A DNA stretch of 64,000 nt. Origin: Chlamydiales bacterium (GTDB taxonomy: Bacteria > Chlamydiota > Chlamydiia > Chlamydiales > Simkaniaceae). The position numbers were made by a program, and so were the translations under genes. Below, in pieces: positions 19,380 to 27,394 of the stretch (the stretch's first letter is position 1; each line of letters opens with the position of its first letter). The notes beneath the pieces are model-generated. The model searched no databases, had not been told where the DNA came from, and saw nothing but the letters and a program-made list of their open reading frames with translations. The DNA lies in contig JACKPO010000001.1 in assembly GCA_024233515.1 (NCBI GenBank), forward strand, positions 248,001-312,000, written 5' to 3'.

Positions 19380-19867
19380 TGCGCTATTTAATCGATGGAT
19401 ATAACCTCTTTTTCAAGTTAGAGGAGGAAATTCTCCCCCTTGAAGAAAAAAGGGAAGAATTTCTAACCTTATTTGATCAAGTAGTGGACCAGCTTAAACT
19501 AAATGTCCTTATGGTTTTTGATAGTCATTATGAGAATTCTGGCCACTTTGCATCAAAAAGAAAACTTTCCCACCTCGAAGTGAGCTTCTCACCAAAAAAT
19601 CTCTCAGCCGATGATTATATTTTAGAACTTCTAGAATGGAATGCAAAGCAAATAACACTTGTCACTTCCGATCGAGAGCTTTCCAAACGAGGGTCATTTC
19701 TAGGAGCCAAAACGTTATCAATTGAATCCTTTGTTGCTTTCATCATCAAAAAACAAAAGAAGGGCTTGCCAAAGGGGAAACCAGCGCTAAAAGAGACAAA
19801 AGGAAATTTTGAGAGACTTCTCAAGGAGTTTGAAAAGAGGCTGGATGAAACCGACGAACCATCATAG
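19379..19867 (+). CDS. YacP-like NYN-domain nuclease
   Basis: A 162-residue protein of the NYN (PIN-like) family. It opens with the typical YLIDGYNLFF and has conserved acidic blocks (VFDSHY, SADDYILELL, VTSDRELSKRG) that form the metal site. Family members, such as YacP/Rae1 of Bacillus, are ribosome-associated endoribonucleases. The start is a GTG overlapping the rdgB stop. The C-terminus is lysine-rich, and the gene ends in a 47-base convergent overlap with the NlpC/P60 gene. Confidence 0.8.
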   Translation: MRYLIDGYNLFFKLEEEILPLEEKREEFLTLFDQVVDQLKLNVLMVFDSHYENSGHFASKRKLSHLEVSFSPKNLSADDYILELLEWNAKQITLVTSDRELSKRGSFLGAKTLSIESFVAFIIKKQKKGLPKGKPALKETKGNFERLLKEFEKRLDETDEPS

Positions 19868-20534
19868 GCTTTTTTATTTCCGAAATTCGCTGCTCTAAAG
19901 GTGAGATAAGGACTCCCCCTTTTTCATGGTTGCTTTCAATCACCTCGTTTTCATCCAAAACAATGATGACATGTCCAGGATAGAGAATCAAGTCAAGCGG
20001 CTTGACATCTGTTAAAGCGATCTCAATTCCATACTTCATCAACCAGCTCGTATTACGCGGTGTAAATCCATTAGTTGCTTCAAAGAGAAGTCCAGAGCAA
20101 TCAACCCCTTTAAAGAGCCAATGCGCCTCCTCAAATGAAGTCAGCATATCCTTTGGAGGGTACCATTCAGCCCATTCAGGGATTCCCGCGCTGTAATTTC
20201 CTCCCCAAACATAGGGAGTTCCAACTTTTGAAACCATTCTACTTAAGATCATCTCTACAGAAGGAAGCTCTACCTTTCGTTTTTTTATGGACAATGCTTT
20301 CTCTCCTGCTCGAGCATCGAGATAAAGAGAGCTCGCGGAAGGATAATCGTCTGTCTTCACCTGAAGAATCCCCTCTTTCTCTTCCTGAATGACCTCAAAA
20401 ACCATACCTGGAAGAGCAATCATTTCTACCTCGCGAACAAGTTCTTGATCATCAAAAGGGAGGCGTTCCCCATAAACTTTTTTGAAGTGGGGAGTGTTTA
20501 AAATCGGAGTTGGTGAGTGGGTTATAAAATCCAT
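19821..20534 (-). CDS. NlpC/P60 family cysteine peptidase
   Basis: A 237-residue predicted cell-wall peptidase. The N-terminal half resembles the SH3-like domains that precede NlpC domains. The C-terminal half has GTPYVWGGNYS, the catalytic DCSGL and the histidine block YPGHVIIVLDENEVIES. The family cleaves gamma-D-Glu/diaminopimelate links in peptidoglycan. I start at MDFITHSPTP (20534); an upstream in-frame ATG at 20573 would add 13 hydrophobic residues and cannot be excluded. There is no clear signal peptide from the chosen start. Confidence 0.82.
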   Translation of the reverse strand: MDFITHSPTPILNTPHFKKVYGERLPFDDQELVREVEMIALPGMVFEVIQEEKEGILQVKTDDYPSASSLYLDARAGEKALSIKKRKVELPSVEMILSRMVSKVGTPYVWGGNYSAGIPEWAEWYPPKDMLTSFEEAHWLFKGVDCSGLLFEATNGFTPRNTSWLMKYGIEIALTDVKPLDLILYPGHVIIVLDENEVIESNHEKGGVLISPLEQRISEIKKPMMVRRFHPASFQTP

Positions 20535-20623
20535 AGTATAAAAAAAAATCTCGTGCAAAAAATAACATAGCACACTAAATTCATAAGTTTAAGGACTATT
20601 TTCATTAGGTTGCGAGGATCATC

Positions 20624-22228
20624 ATGACACGACTCATCAAATCGATACTTCTTATGGCATTTCTTGCCGTTGCTTTCACAGGATGTAAGAAAGGAACTTC
20701 CACTAAAAGTGGTGTTAAGGGCTCTTCCCAGCAGATTACTATTAATATCACCTCAGAACCTAGCACCTTGGATCCCCGCAAAGCACGAGCTCTTTCGGAC
20801 ATGAACCTTATTCGTATGTTCATGGAGGGATTGACCCGTACAGACAAAAATGGTAAAAACACTCTTGCTCTTGCTCAGTCTGTCGACCTCTCCTTTGATC
20901 GAAAAAAGTATACTTTTAAACTCCGCGATTCAAAATGGAGCAACGGGGACCCCGTTACCTCTCATGATTTTGCCTACGCCTGGAAGAAAAGTCTTACTCC
21001 AACATTTAACGCTCCAAATGCAAACCTCCTCTATGTGATCAAAAATGCTCAAGAAGCAAAAAAAGGAACTCTTCCTCTAAGTCTTGTTGGAATCGAGACA
21101 CCCGATGATAAAACACTTGTTATTACCCTTAATAATCCCACTCCTTATTTCTTAGACCTCCTTGCAAACCCCATTTATTTTCCTGTAAACTCTAAGCTTG
21201 ACCGGACCGATTCTCGCTGGGCCGAAAAAGAAGATTCCTTCGTTGGAAATGGACCTTTCGTTCTGAGTTCTTGGAAACATCATAATCAATTGGAAGCAAA
21301 GAAAAACGAAGGCTACTGGGACCGAAATTCTGTCAAACTTGCGCGTGTAAACATGGTGATGGTTAGCGAAGATACTGGATTCAAAATGTTCGATACTCAC
21401 GAACTAAATTGGGATGGATCCCCATTCTCAACAATTCCCGTCGATGCCATCCAAGCACTTAGAGGAGAAGAAAAGCTTCAGACCGCTCCTGTTCTTGCTA
21501 CCCAATGGATCCGTGTCAATGTGGACAAAGATCCTTTTACTTCAAAGCAAATGCGGCGTGCCTTTGGTTTTGCAGTCGATCGCCAGGCAATTGTTGAATA
21601 TATCGCCCAAGGAAATCAGATCCCTGCAACAGGAATTGTTCCAAGTGCCATGAAACTCCAAAATAAAGCCCTCTTTGAAGATGGTAATGTTGAACTAGCT
21701 CAAGACCTCTTCAATGAGGCCATGAACAACTCAGGCCTTCCCATAGAGAAATTCCCAAAAGTCTCTCTTTTGTATGCTTCCGCTGAAAGAAATCATCTGA
21801 TTGCACAAGCTCTCCAAGACCAATGGCTAAAAACTTTCGGCGTTCAAATTGAACTGGAGGCTGTAGAAAGCAAAGTTTTCTTCGACCGTGTGTCGAAAAA
21901 AGACTACACACTTTCATTAGGAAATTGGTTTGCTGACTACAATGATCCGATTAATTTCCTTGAAGTCTTCAAAACTAAAGAAATCGGAACAAACAATACA
22001 AACTGGGAAAACCCAAGTTATACAGAGCTTCTTGAAACATCCTTTGAATGTAATACACCCGAAGAACGATTTGGAGTCCTTGCTAAAAGTGAAGAACTCT
22101 TAATGAATGAAATGCCTGTGATTCCTATCTTCCATTATACCATGCTCTACATTCAAGATAAGGAACTGAAGGACGTTGTCTTAACCCCAATGGGCAACAT
22201 TGACTTTAAATGGGCCCACCTCAACTAA
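20624..22228 (+). CDS. oppA: Oligopeptide ABC transporter solute-binding lipoprotein
   Basis: A 534-residue extracytoplasmic solute-binding protein of family 5. The N-terminus is a lipoprotein signal (KSILLMAFLAVAFTGC, lipobox ending in Cys), and the mature part has EPSTLDPRKA, FMEGLTRTDKNG and FKLRDSKWSNGDPVT. It delivers peptides to an Opp-type permease, but no permease or ATPase genes are adjacent. GAGGA precedes the ATG. The next gene starts 8 bases after its stop, so the two small secreted proteins that follow are probably in the same transcript. Confidence 0.9.
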   Translation: MTRLIKSILLMAFLAVAFTGCKKGTSTKSGVKGSSQQITINITSEPSTLDPRKARALSDMNLIRMFMEGLTRTDKNGKNTLALAQSVDLSFDRKKYTFKLRDSKWSNGDPVTSHDFAYAWKKSLTPTFNAPNANLLYVIKNAQEAKKGTLPLSLVGIETPDDKTLVITLNNPTPYFLDLLANPIYFPVNSKLDRTDSRWAEKEDSFVGNGPFVLSSWKHHNQLEAKKNEGYWDRNSVKLARVNMVMVSEDTGFKMFDTHELNWDGSPFSTIPVDAIQALRGEEKLQTAPVLATQWIRVNVDKDPFTSKQMRRAFGFAVDRQAIVEYIAQGNQIPATGIVPSAMKLQNKALFEDGNVELAQDLFNEAMNNSGLPIEKFPKVSLLYASAERNHLIAQALQDQWLKTFGVQIELEAVESKVFFDRVSKKDYTLSLGNWFADYNDPINFLEVFKTKEIGTNNTNWENPSYTELLETSFECNTPEERFGVLAKSEELLMNEMPVIPIFHYTMLYIQDKELKDVVLTPMGNIDFKWAHLN

Positions 22229-22236
22229 GGTCTTGC

Positions 22237-22725
22237 ATGAAGGCGTTCCTCATCGCTTGTTTAATGATTGCCGTTCCTCTTTTAGGGGGGACGGTTCGTA
22301 TTATGAATGATAGCCCATTTCCTCTCCACGCAGAGGTCATTTCTGCTGATGGGCAAAGCAAGGGAAAACTCTCCCTAAATCCTCAACAACAACTGACCTG
22401 GCAAGACTCTGCCTCTTCTGGAACCAATGTCTGGTCACAAACTCCTTATACAGTCATTTTTACCTGCAAAGATGGAAAGCAATTTGGTGTTTCTAGCGGA
22501 ATTCAGCAAGGAGGACTTGTCACGGCTCTGAATTCTTCTGGAGACCGTTACTGTCAGCCTGAAAAAAAGAAAGACAATGACAAATCTCAAAAAACACCCC
22601 AGCAGCAAAATACCCCCTTTAACCCAAATACTTCTCCTTTCCAAAATGACCCGCCTGGAAGTGTTGGTCCAGCTGATCCAAACGGTGCGCCTGGAGATCC
22701 AATCTGGGGGCCTCCTTCCTCATGA
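22237..22725 (+). CDS. Small secreted protein, paralogue of the next gene
   Basis: A 162-residue protein with a signal peptide (MKAFLIACLMIAVPLLGG). A compact domain follows (TVRIMNDSPFPLHAEV ... TPYTVIFTCKDGKQFG), and the tail is rich in Pro, Asn and Gln and probably disordered. The domain is clearly shared with the next gene (PYTVVFTCPNGDEFG). AAGG sits upstream of this ATG; an ATG at 22210 would overlap oppA. The function is unknown. It probably acts in the periplasm or at the surface together with its partner. Confidence 0.75.
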   Translation: MKAFLIACLMIAVPLLGGTVRIMNDSPFPLHAEVISADGQSKGKLSLNPQQQLTWQDSASSGTNVWSQTPYTVIFTCKDGKQFGVSSGIQQGGLVTALNSSGDRYCQPEKKKDNDKSQKTPQQQNTPFNPNTSPFQNDPPGSVGPADPNGAPGDPIWGPPSS

Positions 22726-23096
22726 GATTGTTTCTTCTCACTCTCCTTTCGATTCCTCTGTTTGCAGCGTCGGTCACTATCTATAATGACAGCTCCTTTT
22801 TTCTGACTGCAAAGCTCTACTCTGGAACAAAAAAAGAACTGACAACACTTGAAATTCCAACAGGACATTCTGTCCAATGGGCAGATGGGCCGTACAATTC
22901 ACGCGACTATTCGAAGGGCCCCTACACCGTTGTCTTTACCTGCCCTAATGGAGATGAATTTGGAACTGTTTCAATGATTCCTGAGAATTCTACTGTTTAT
23001 GCAAAAAGGGCAACGGGACGAAGAAAATGCAAGGGAGAAGGACAACCTGCTCCTCATCGTGATTTCCATGAGAATCAACCTCATTGGAAGTATTAG
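22722..23096 (+). CDS. Small secreted protein, paralogue of the preceding gene
   Basis: A 124-residue protein with a signal peptide (MRLFLLTLLSIPLFAA) and the same domain as its neighbour: VTIYNDSSFFLTAKLYSG, then GPYTVVFTCPNGDEFG, with one cysteine in TC and one near the end (RKCKGEG). It lacks the Pro/Asn/Gln tail. The start overlaps the previous stop as ATGA, so the two are translationally coupled. No known domain is recognised. The pairing suggests a local duplication. Confidence 0.75.
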   Translation: MRLFLLTLLSIPLFAASVTIYNDSSFFLTAKLYSGTKKELTTLEIPTGHSVQWADGPYNSRDYSKGPYTVVFTCPNGDEFGTVSMIPENSTVYAKRATGRRKCKGEGQPAPHRDFHENQPHWKY

Positions 23097-23107
23097 GAAG
23101 TGTTTGC

Positions 23108-23650
23108 CTAAAACAAGTAAATTTCTGTTAGAGGGATATCATGCTTCTCATGGAGAAATGGCTCTTCCAAGAGCTGTTCTTTAAATCCTACTCCAATCAA
23201 GAGGCAAGAGAGATGCATTAAAAATCGGTCATAATGTCCCTTTCCATACCCTAAACGTCCATGCCCTCGATCAAATGCAAGCCCTGGGACAATAATAATC
23301 TCAACTTCCTCAACAGCGACTCTTGGGCATCGCTTGGGATCTGGCTCTAAGACATGCCACTTTTCCTGCATGATTAGCTGTGTATCTAATTCCGCCACCA
23401 GATATGGAGCAATATTTGCATCTGTTCCGAGATGGGGGAGAAGGAGGCGATTTTCTTTTGCTAACTTATCATTGAGCGGCCAAAGATCAATCTCTTCCTC
23501 TTTACTTGCAAAGGAAAGAACTCTTTTAGCTTCACCAATCCGCTCATAGAGCTTTTTAGCTGCTTCGTCTCTCGCTTCCTCTCTTCTTTCTTCGGTAATT
23601 TCTTTCCTTATCTTCCGATAATGTTCTCTAAGAATTTCTTTAGAGTCCAT
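23108..23650 (-). CDS. fthC: 5-formyltetrahydrofolate cyclo-ligase
   Basis: A 180-residue enzyme of the 5-FTHF cyclo-ligase family (also called YgfA), which converts 5-formyl-THF to 5,10-methenyl-THF using ATP. Key blocks are REHYRKIRKEIT at the N-terminus, VPGLAFDRGHGRLGYGKGHYDRFL (phosphate and substrate binding) and LIGVGFKEQL at the end. The start at 23650 (MDSKEIL) overlaps the end of the MORN lipoprotein gene by 11 bases. The MORN gene followed by fthC is an order I also recall from Chlamydia. Confidence 0.93.
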   Translation of the reverse strand: MDSKEILREHYRKIRKEITEERREEARDEAAKKLYERIGEAKRVLSFASKEEEIDLWPLNDKLAKENRLLLPHLGTDANIAPYLVAELDTQLIMQEKWHVLEPDPKRCPRVAVEEVEIIIVPGLAFDRGHGRLGYGKGHYDRFLMHLSCLLIGVGFKEQLLEEPFLHEKHDIPLTEIYLF

Positions 23651-25010
23651 CAACCACTTGCCCCTTGTGGTATAAAGCACGTTTCAGAAAGTGCCCATCT
23701 TTATCGAATAAAGTTGCCGTTCCTTCACCGTGCTCGATCGTTGAAACAGGCCTCGGCTCTCCTTTTTTCAAGTAAGTTCCTTTTTGAAGAATATCATTTT
23801 CATATTCCTCTACAAGCATGAGAGACCCATCTAGGTACCAAGCAGAAGCGATTCCATGCTTTTGATTGTTTATTAGTTCTCTTTCGCTTTCAAGTTTCCC
23901 ATTAGAATACCAACTGCGACAGATCCCTTGGATAGTATCATCTTGCCACTCGAGATAGAGTTTTGGAGTGAGTTCTCTCTCCTCCTTTGAGGGATAGTAT
24001 ACCCATTCAGGACCATGCTTCATTCCATTTCGCGTATGATAGATCGTTTTCAACTGTCCTTTTTGATCGAAAACTTGGATCTCACCTTCTGGAATTCCCC
24101 CTTTATATTCCCGTACTGTTTGAAGCTTTCCATCGATATAAATGGGTTGCCTGCCCGATCCTTTAGATATTTTGTGAGTGATTTTTCCTGAAAAATCATG
24201 ATAGGTTGCCTCAAGTAAGAGATCATCCTGATATTCTTCAGAATAACAGGGTTGATTTTGGTCTCCTTTAAAAGTTGCAATCCCCTCTCGCTTACCCTTA
24301 CGGTAAGGAGTTTTCCCGATAATGCTCCCTTTCTCATTGTAGTAAAGAAGCTCCCCATCAATTAGACCATTTTCATAGGGAATAATTTTACTGACCTTCC
24401 CAGTCGAATAATAATAGAACGAATTCCCTTGGAGCTTACCCTTTTCATAGTTGATTTCAGCTATAAGATTTCCTTTTTCATCCCATGCTTTACTCACTCC
24501 ATCAAATACCCAGCCTACTTGTGCTTCTTCACTTAAGTCTCCAATTCCTTCGATAACAACAACATCAAGTCTTAAAATACCATTATTATGCCATTCTCGA
24601 TAAGTCCCGCATGCGCGACCATTTAAGACTTCTAAATACTGCCAAGGCTCCCCATTTTCATGATATGTCGTAATTTTTGAGAGGGTTTTTCCGTTATCCC
24701 CACGGGCATACATCCGAGTAACTTTGTCATAAGGTTGGGGAGAAAGGAAATCAGCTCCTTCATAAATCTTCAACCGATCAATGGAACTAATAGTTTCTTT
24801 GAATCCATTTTTATCAACGATCTGAATGCTTGTCATATGACTTCCAGCAGACTTTTGTTGGCTCCCACAACTCGTCAATATTCCAATGGTTAACAGGGAA
24901 ATATACCTAACGTGATTCAAAAGTTGGGAATTTGGCAAGAAATTTGCTGCAAAGCCAACGCAGCCAAAAACCAACTTTTGAATCATTTTAGGTATAAAGA
25001 TGTATTTCAT
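23640..25010 (-). CDS. MORN-repeat lipoprotein with an in-frame MITE insertion in its signal peptide
   Basis: A 456-residue protein with many MORN_2 (YwqK-like) repeats of the form YxxGxxxGxxxxYYxNGxxxxE, for example KHGPEWVYY and YSNGKLESERE. The N-terminus reads MKYIFI, then 31 residues encoded by element C copy 1, then SLLTIGILTSCGS. Removing 93 bases restores MKYIFISLLTIGILTSC, an ideal lipoprotein signal with lipobox. As it stands, the signal is displaced inward. A TTG start inside the element would give a shorter alternative beginning MNHVRYISLLTIG. It is in a run with the GspL/GspM-like genes upstream and fthC downstream. Confidence 0.85.
   Translation of the reverse strand: MKYIFIPKMIQKLVFGCVGFAANFLPNSQLLNHVRYISLLTIGILTSCGSQQKSAGSHMTSIQIVDKNGFKETISSIDRLKIYEGADFLSPQPYDKVTRMYARGDNGKTLSKITTYHENGEPWQYLEVLNGRACGTYREWHNNGILRLDVVVIEGIGDLSEEAQVGWVFDGVSKAWDEKGNLIAEINYEKGKLQGNSFYYYSTGKVSKIIPYENGLIDGELLYYNEKGSIIGKTPYRKGKREGIATFKGDQNQPCYSEEYQDDLLLEATYHDFSGKITHKISKGSGRQPIYIDGKLQTVREYKGGIPEGEIQVFDQKGQLKTIYHTRNGMKHGPEWVYYPSKEERELTPKLYLEWQDDTIQGICRSWYSNGKLESERELINNQKHGIASAWYLDGSLMLVEEYENDILQKGTYLKKGEPRPVSTIEHGEGTATLFDKDGHFLKRALYHKGQVVDGL
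24904..24994. mobile_element. MITE-like element, family C, copy 1 (short form)
   Basis: A 91-bp element with inverted ends TACCTAACGTGATTC... and ...GAATCATTTTAGGTA, flanked by TA on both sides (24902-24903 and 24995-24996), as expected of a mariner/IS630-type TA target. It lies inside the MORN lipoprotein gene and with the extra TA adds 93 bases, exactly 31 codons. It matches copy 2 (40893-41052) except for a 69-bp internal deletion between GGCAAG repeats. Confidence 0.88.
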
Positions 25011-25678
25011 TTTAATGGACCTCTTTTAATTAATTGCATTTCTAATAAATATGTTTCCCTTTCTGCAAGTTTTTTCTTTGTTAAATGAAATTCTCTTATA
25101 ACAAATTGGGGACGATGATCAGATGGAGATTCGTTTCCAATCGAAACTCCTTCAACTGCCATCAGGATCGCTTTCAAATCGTTTGCATTAATCTCAACGG
25201 GCTTGAGTTGGGCGAGATAGACCTCTTCCATTTCATGATTGGTGTCGCGATAGTTTTCTGTAAACATCAAGCGGTTCCCCCCCCTTGTTAATGCCTCCAA
25301 CCGTTTTTTTACATTATCACACGCTTGAAAAGCGGGATGACTATAGACGAGCTTTAAGGCTTCAACTTCTGGCTTTAGAAGAATCATCGGTTCGATGACA
25401 TGATCAAGATAGTAAGGATCTATCGATCCATATTTTTCCTTAAACGTTAGTTTATCTTTTTGGCTGGCATTGATTTTTTCTAGTCGAATAGGAAGGCGTT
25501 CGACCGCTTCTTCTAATTCTTTAAGACGGTCCATTTTCTTTGTGGTCATCAGAAAAAACACCAAAAAAGGAAGGATAAGAAGCCCATAAAAAGCACCGAT
25601 CACACCGACATTTTGACTGTGCAGTTTTTGATTAAACTTAATTGCGGAGGAAAAAGGCCATTTCATATTCATTTTCAT
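25007..25678 (-). CDS. GspM/PilN-like membrane protein
   Basis: About 223 residues: a short cytoplasmic N-terminus, one transmembrane span (VIGAFYGLLILPFLVFFLM), then a charged helical segment (MDRLKELEEAVERLPIRLEKIN) and a periplasmic domain. This is the layout of GspM or PilN/PilO assembly-platform proteins. It follows the GspL-like gene with a 41-base overlap. The exact start is uncertain (MKMNMKW offers three ATGs at 25678, 25672 and 25666). No motif proves the function; the call comes from architecture and the neighbour. Confidence 0.55.
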   Translation of the reverse strand: MKMNMKWPFSSAIKFNQKLHSQNVGVIGAFYGLLILPFLVFFLMTTKKMDRLKELEEAVERLPIRLEKINASQKDKLTFKEKYGSIDPYYLDHVIEPMILLKPEVEALKLVYSHPAFQACDNVKKRLEALTRGGNRLMFTENYRDTNHEMEEVYLAQLKPVEINANDLKAILMAVEGVSIGNESPSDHRPQFVIREFHLTKKKLAERETYLLEMQLIKRGPLK

Positions 25679-27053
25679 TTCGTTTCCATTCGATCTCTCC
25701 CTCCTTATCAACAAACGTCTCTTCATCAATAATCGCATCATGAAACGCCCGTGCTTTTTTAGCTTCTTCGGTACTGAAGATAAGATGAACCTTGGGGCGA
25801 TAAGAATCGTTTGGATTTTTAATTGTGGGATAACGGGTTAAAGTGTAGTCAAGCCGCTTGACATCGATATCTTGAAGCTTGGGGTGAGTTGAAATAAACG
25901 CTAAAAGCTCTGCTACGAGAGGAGGAGGTTCGTAGAGACGCTCACCTTTTTTAGGAACTCTGAGTTGTTGATTCACATTCACGAGAAGGGATTCAAGAGA
26001 TTGTGCCGAACCTCTTTTCTGCAATGAGGTTAACTCTGTTTCGTAAGTCGAGATAATCTGCTCCACCTCTTTAATCAGAGCGCGTTCTTTCTTTGAATAG
26101 GAAATCGAGGAAAAAATCGTTGTCATAAGGAAAAGGAATGCTGCAAGAATTCCCCCTTGTAACAGCCCTTTTTTTATCTTGGAGTGGGTTCGCTTTGAAA
26201 GGTAATCTTCTTGTCTAAATTGAATGCAATAAGGATCATTTTTTAAGGCATCAAGTGCCAAACCAATTGGAATGGCATAAGGACGAACACTTTCACCACT
26301 AAAGCCTCGGTGTCCCTCGATATCAATGGTTTCTAGCAAAGAACCTTCTTTAGCTAGTAAGTTTTGAACTTCCTTTGTTTTCTCTCCACAAAAAAGGACC
26401 TTTCTCTTTCCACCCACTTCTTCTTTGTGAGCCATAAAGCAAAGGGCCCGATCAACCTCTCTTTTGAGTTTCTCTACGATTTTAGCGCTGTCCCCTTTTG
26501 ACAAATCCTCCGCTCCCATATGGAGCGTAACATGGCTTTTCAAGCGCGCTTCATGAATTGAAACCATTTGAATTTTCTTCATTCCCACATGGAATACAAC
26601 GAGAGAACTCTCTTCTGGTGCAACAAACGTTGCAAAACGATGAAGCGCCGATGGAACTGTAGAAACCCAGTCAGGATCAACCCCTGCCTCCTCATACGTT
26701 TGAAGGTGTTTTGCTAAGACTTCTTTCGGAACGCAGTAGAAATCAGCTTCTGTCTTTTCTGCCATTTGATAAAATAATGGTTTGACGACAACCTCATCGA
26801 GTGCATAGGGAATGAGAGGTTCAAGCTGGAAAGGAAGGGTTTTCTGAAGGGCCCTTTTTTTTGCAAGGGGTGAGGTGAGGTGTCGAATAAGAAGATCCTG
26901 ACCCTCAAACCCTGTTACAGTGAAAAATTTTTTCTTTATTTCCGGAAGGGTCTGCTCTTTTTCTAGACATTGAATCACCTCCTCTCCTTGAACAATGGAA
27001 AGATAGGCGAGACGGTAAAAATGGCTTTCTTTTTGAATTCCGATAAATTCCAT
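25638..27053 (-). CDS. GspL/PilM-like secretion assembly protein
   Basis: A 471-residue protein. The cytoplasmic part (about 1-300) resembles the actin-like fold of GspL/PilM: it opens FIGIQKESHFYRLAYL and has KTLPFQLEPLIPYALDEVV, close to the PilM/GspL pattern LPFxLExxxPFxxDE. A single transmembrane span (GGILAAFLFLMTTIFSSIS) follows near residue 310, then a coiled-coil and periplasmic region. GspL anchors the GspE ATPase of type II secretion; PilM and PilN do this for type IV pili. With the GspM-like gene it forms a plausible split platform. The other T2SS genes are not in this window. Confidence 0.62.
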   Translation of the reverse strand: MEFIGIQKESHFYRLAYLSIVQGEEVIQCLEKEQTLPEIKKKFFTVTGFEGQDLLIRHLTSPLAKKRALQKTLPFQLEPLIPYALDEVVVKPLFYQMAEKTEADFYCVPKEVLAKHLQTYEEAGVDPDWVSTVPSALHRFATFVAPEESSLVVFHVGMKKIQMVSIHEARLKSHVTLHMGAEDLSKGDSAKIVEKLKREVDRALCFMAHKEEVGGKRKVLFCGEKTKEVQNLLAKEGSLLETIDIEGHRGFSGESVRPYAIPIGLALDALKNDPYCIQFRQEDYLSKRTHSKIKKGLLQGGILAAFLFLMTTIFSSISYSKKERALIKEVEQIISTYETELTSLQKRGSAQSLESLLVNVNQQLRVPKKGERLYEPPPLVAELLAFISTHPKLQDIDVKRLDYTLTRYPTIKNPNDSYRPKVHLIFSTEEAKKARAFHDAIIDEETFVDKEGEIEWKRNENEYEMAFFLRN

Positions 27054-27115
27054 ACAACGATACTAGCTTACCCAAAAGAAAAATTAAAGCATGGATTTTT
27101 TTCTTTCTATAGGGT

Positions 27116-27394
27116 ATGATTCGCCTCATGTATTACGTGATAAGAGCCATCGATCTTCTTTTTACTATTTATACGCTAATGATCATTATTAGGATCTTTG
27201 GATCATGGTTCCAGGGATTCCAGCAAACCTCTTTTTTCCGCTTGATTGCACACTATACCGACCCCTACCTGAATATTTTCCGCCGCTTTATTCCCCCTAT
27301 TGGTGGAGTTCTTGACTTAAGCCCCATCTTAGGCTTTTTCGCCCTTCAAATTTTAAAATGGGGCCTTGTACGCCTCATTCTCATGATCTCATGA
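27116..27394 (+). CDS. YggT family membrane protein
   Basis: A 92-residue integral membrane protein with two hydrophobic spans (IDLLFTIYTLMIIIRIFGSW and a C-terminal one). The family signature DPYLNIFRRFIPPIGG.LDLSPILGF lies between and into the second span. Bacterial YggT proteins have no firm biochemical role, though they have been linked to osmotic stress and cell-shape pathways. An ATG at 27128 is a possible alternative start. Its stop overlaps the Dus start as ATGA. Confidence 0.88.
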   Translation: MIRLMYYVIRAIDLLFTIYTLMIIIRIFGSWFQGFQQTSFFRLIAHYTDPYLNIFRRFIPPIGGVLDLSPILGFFALQILKWGLVRLILMIS

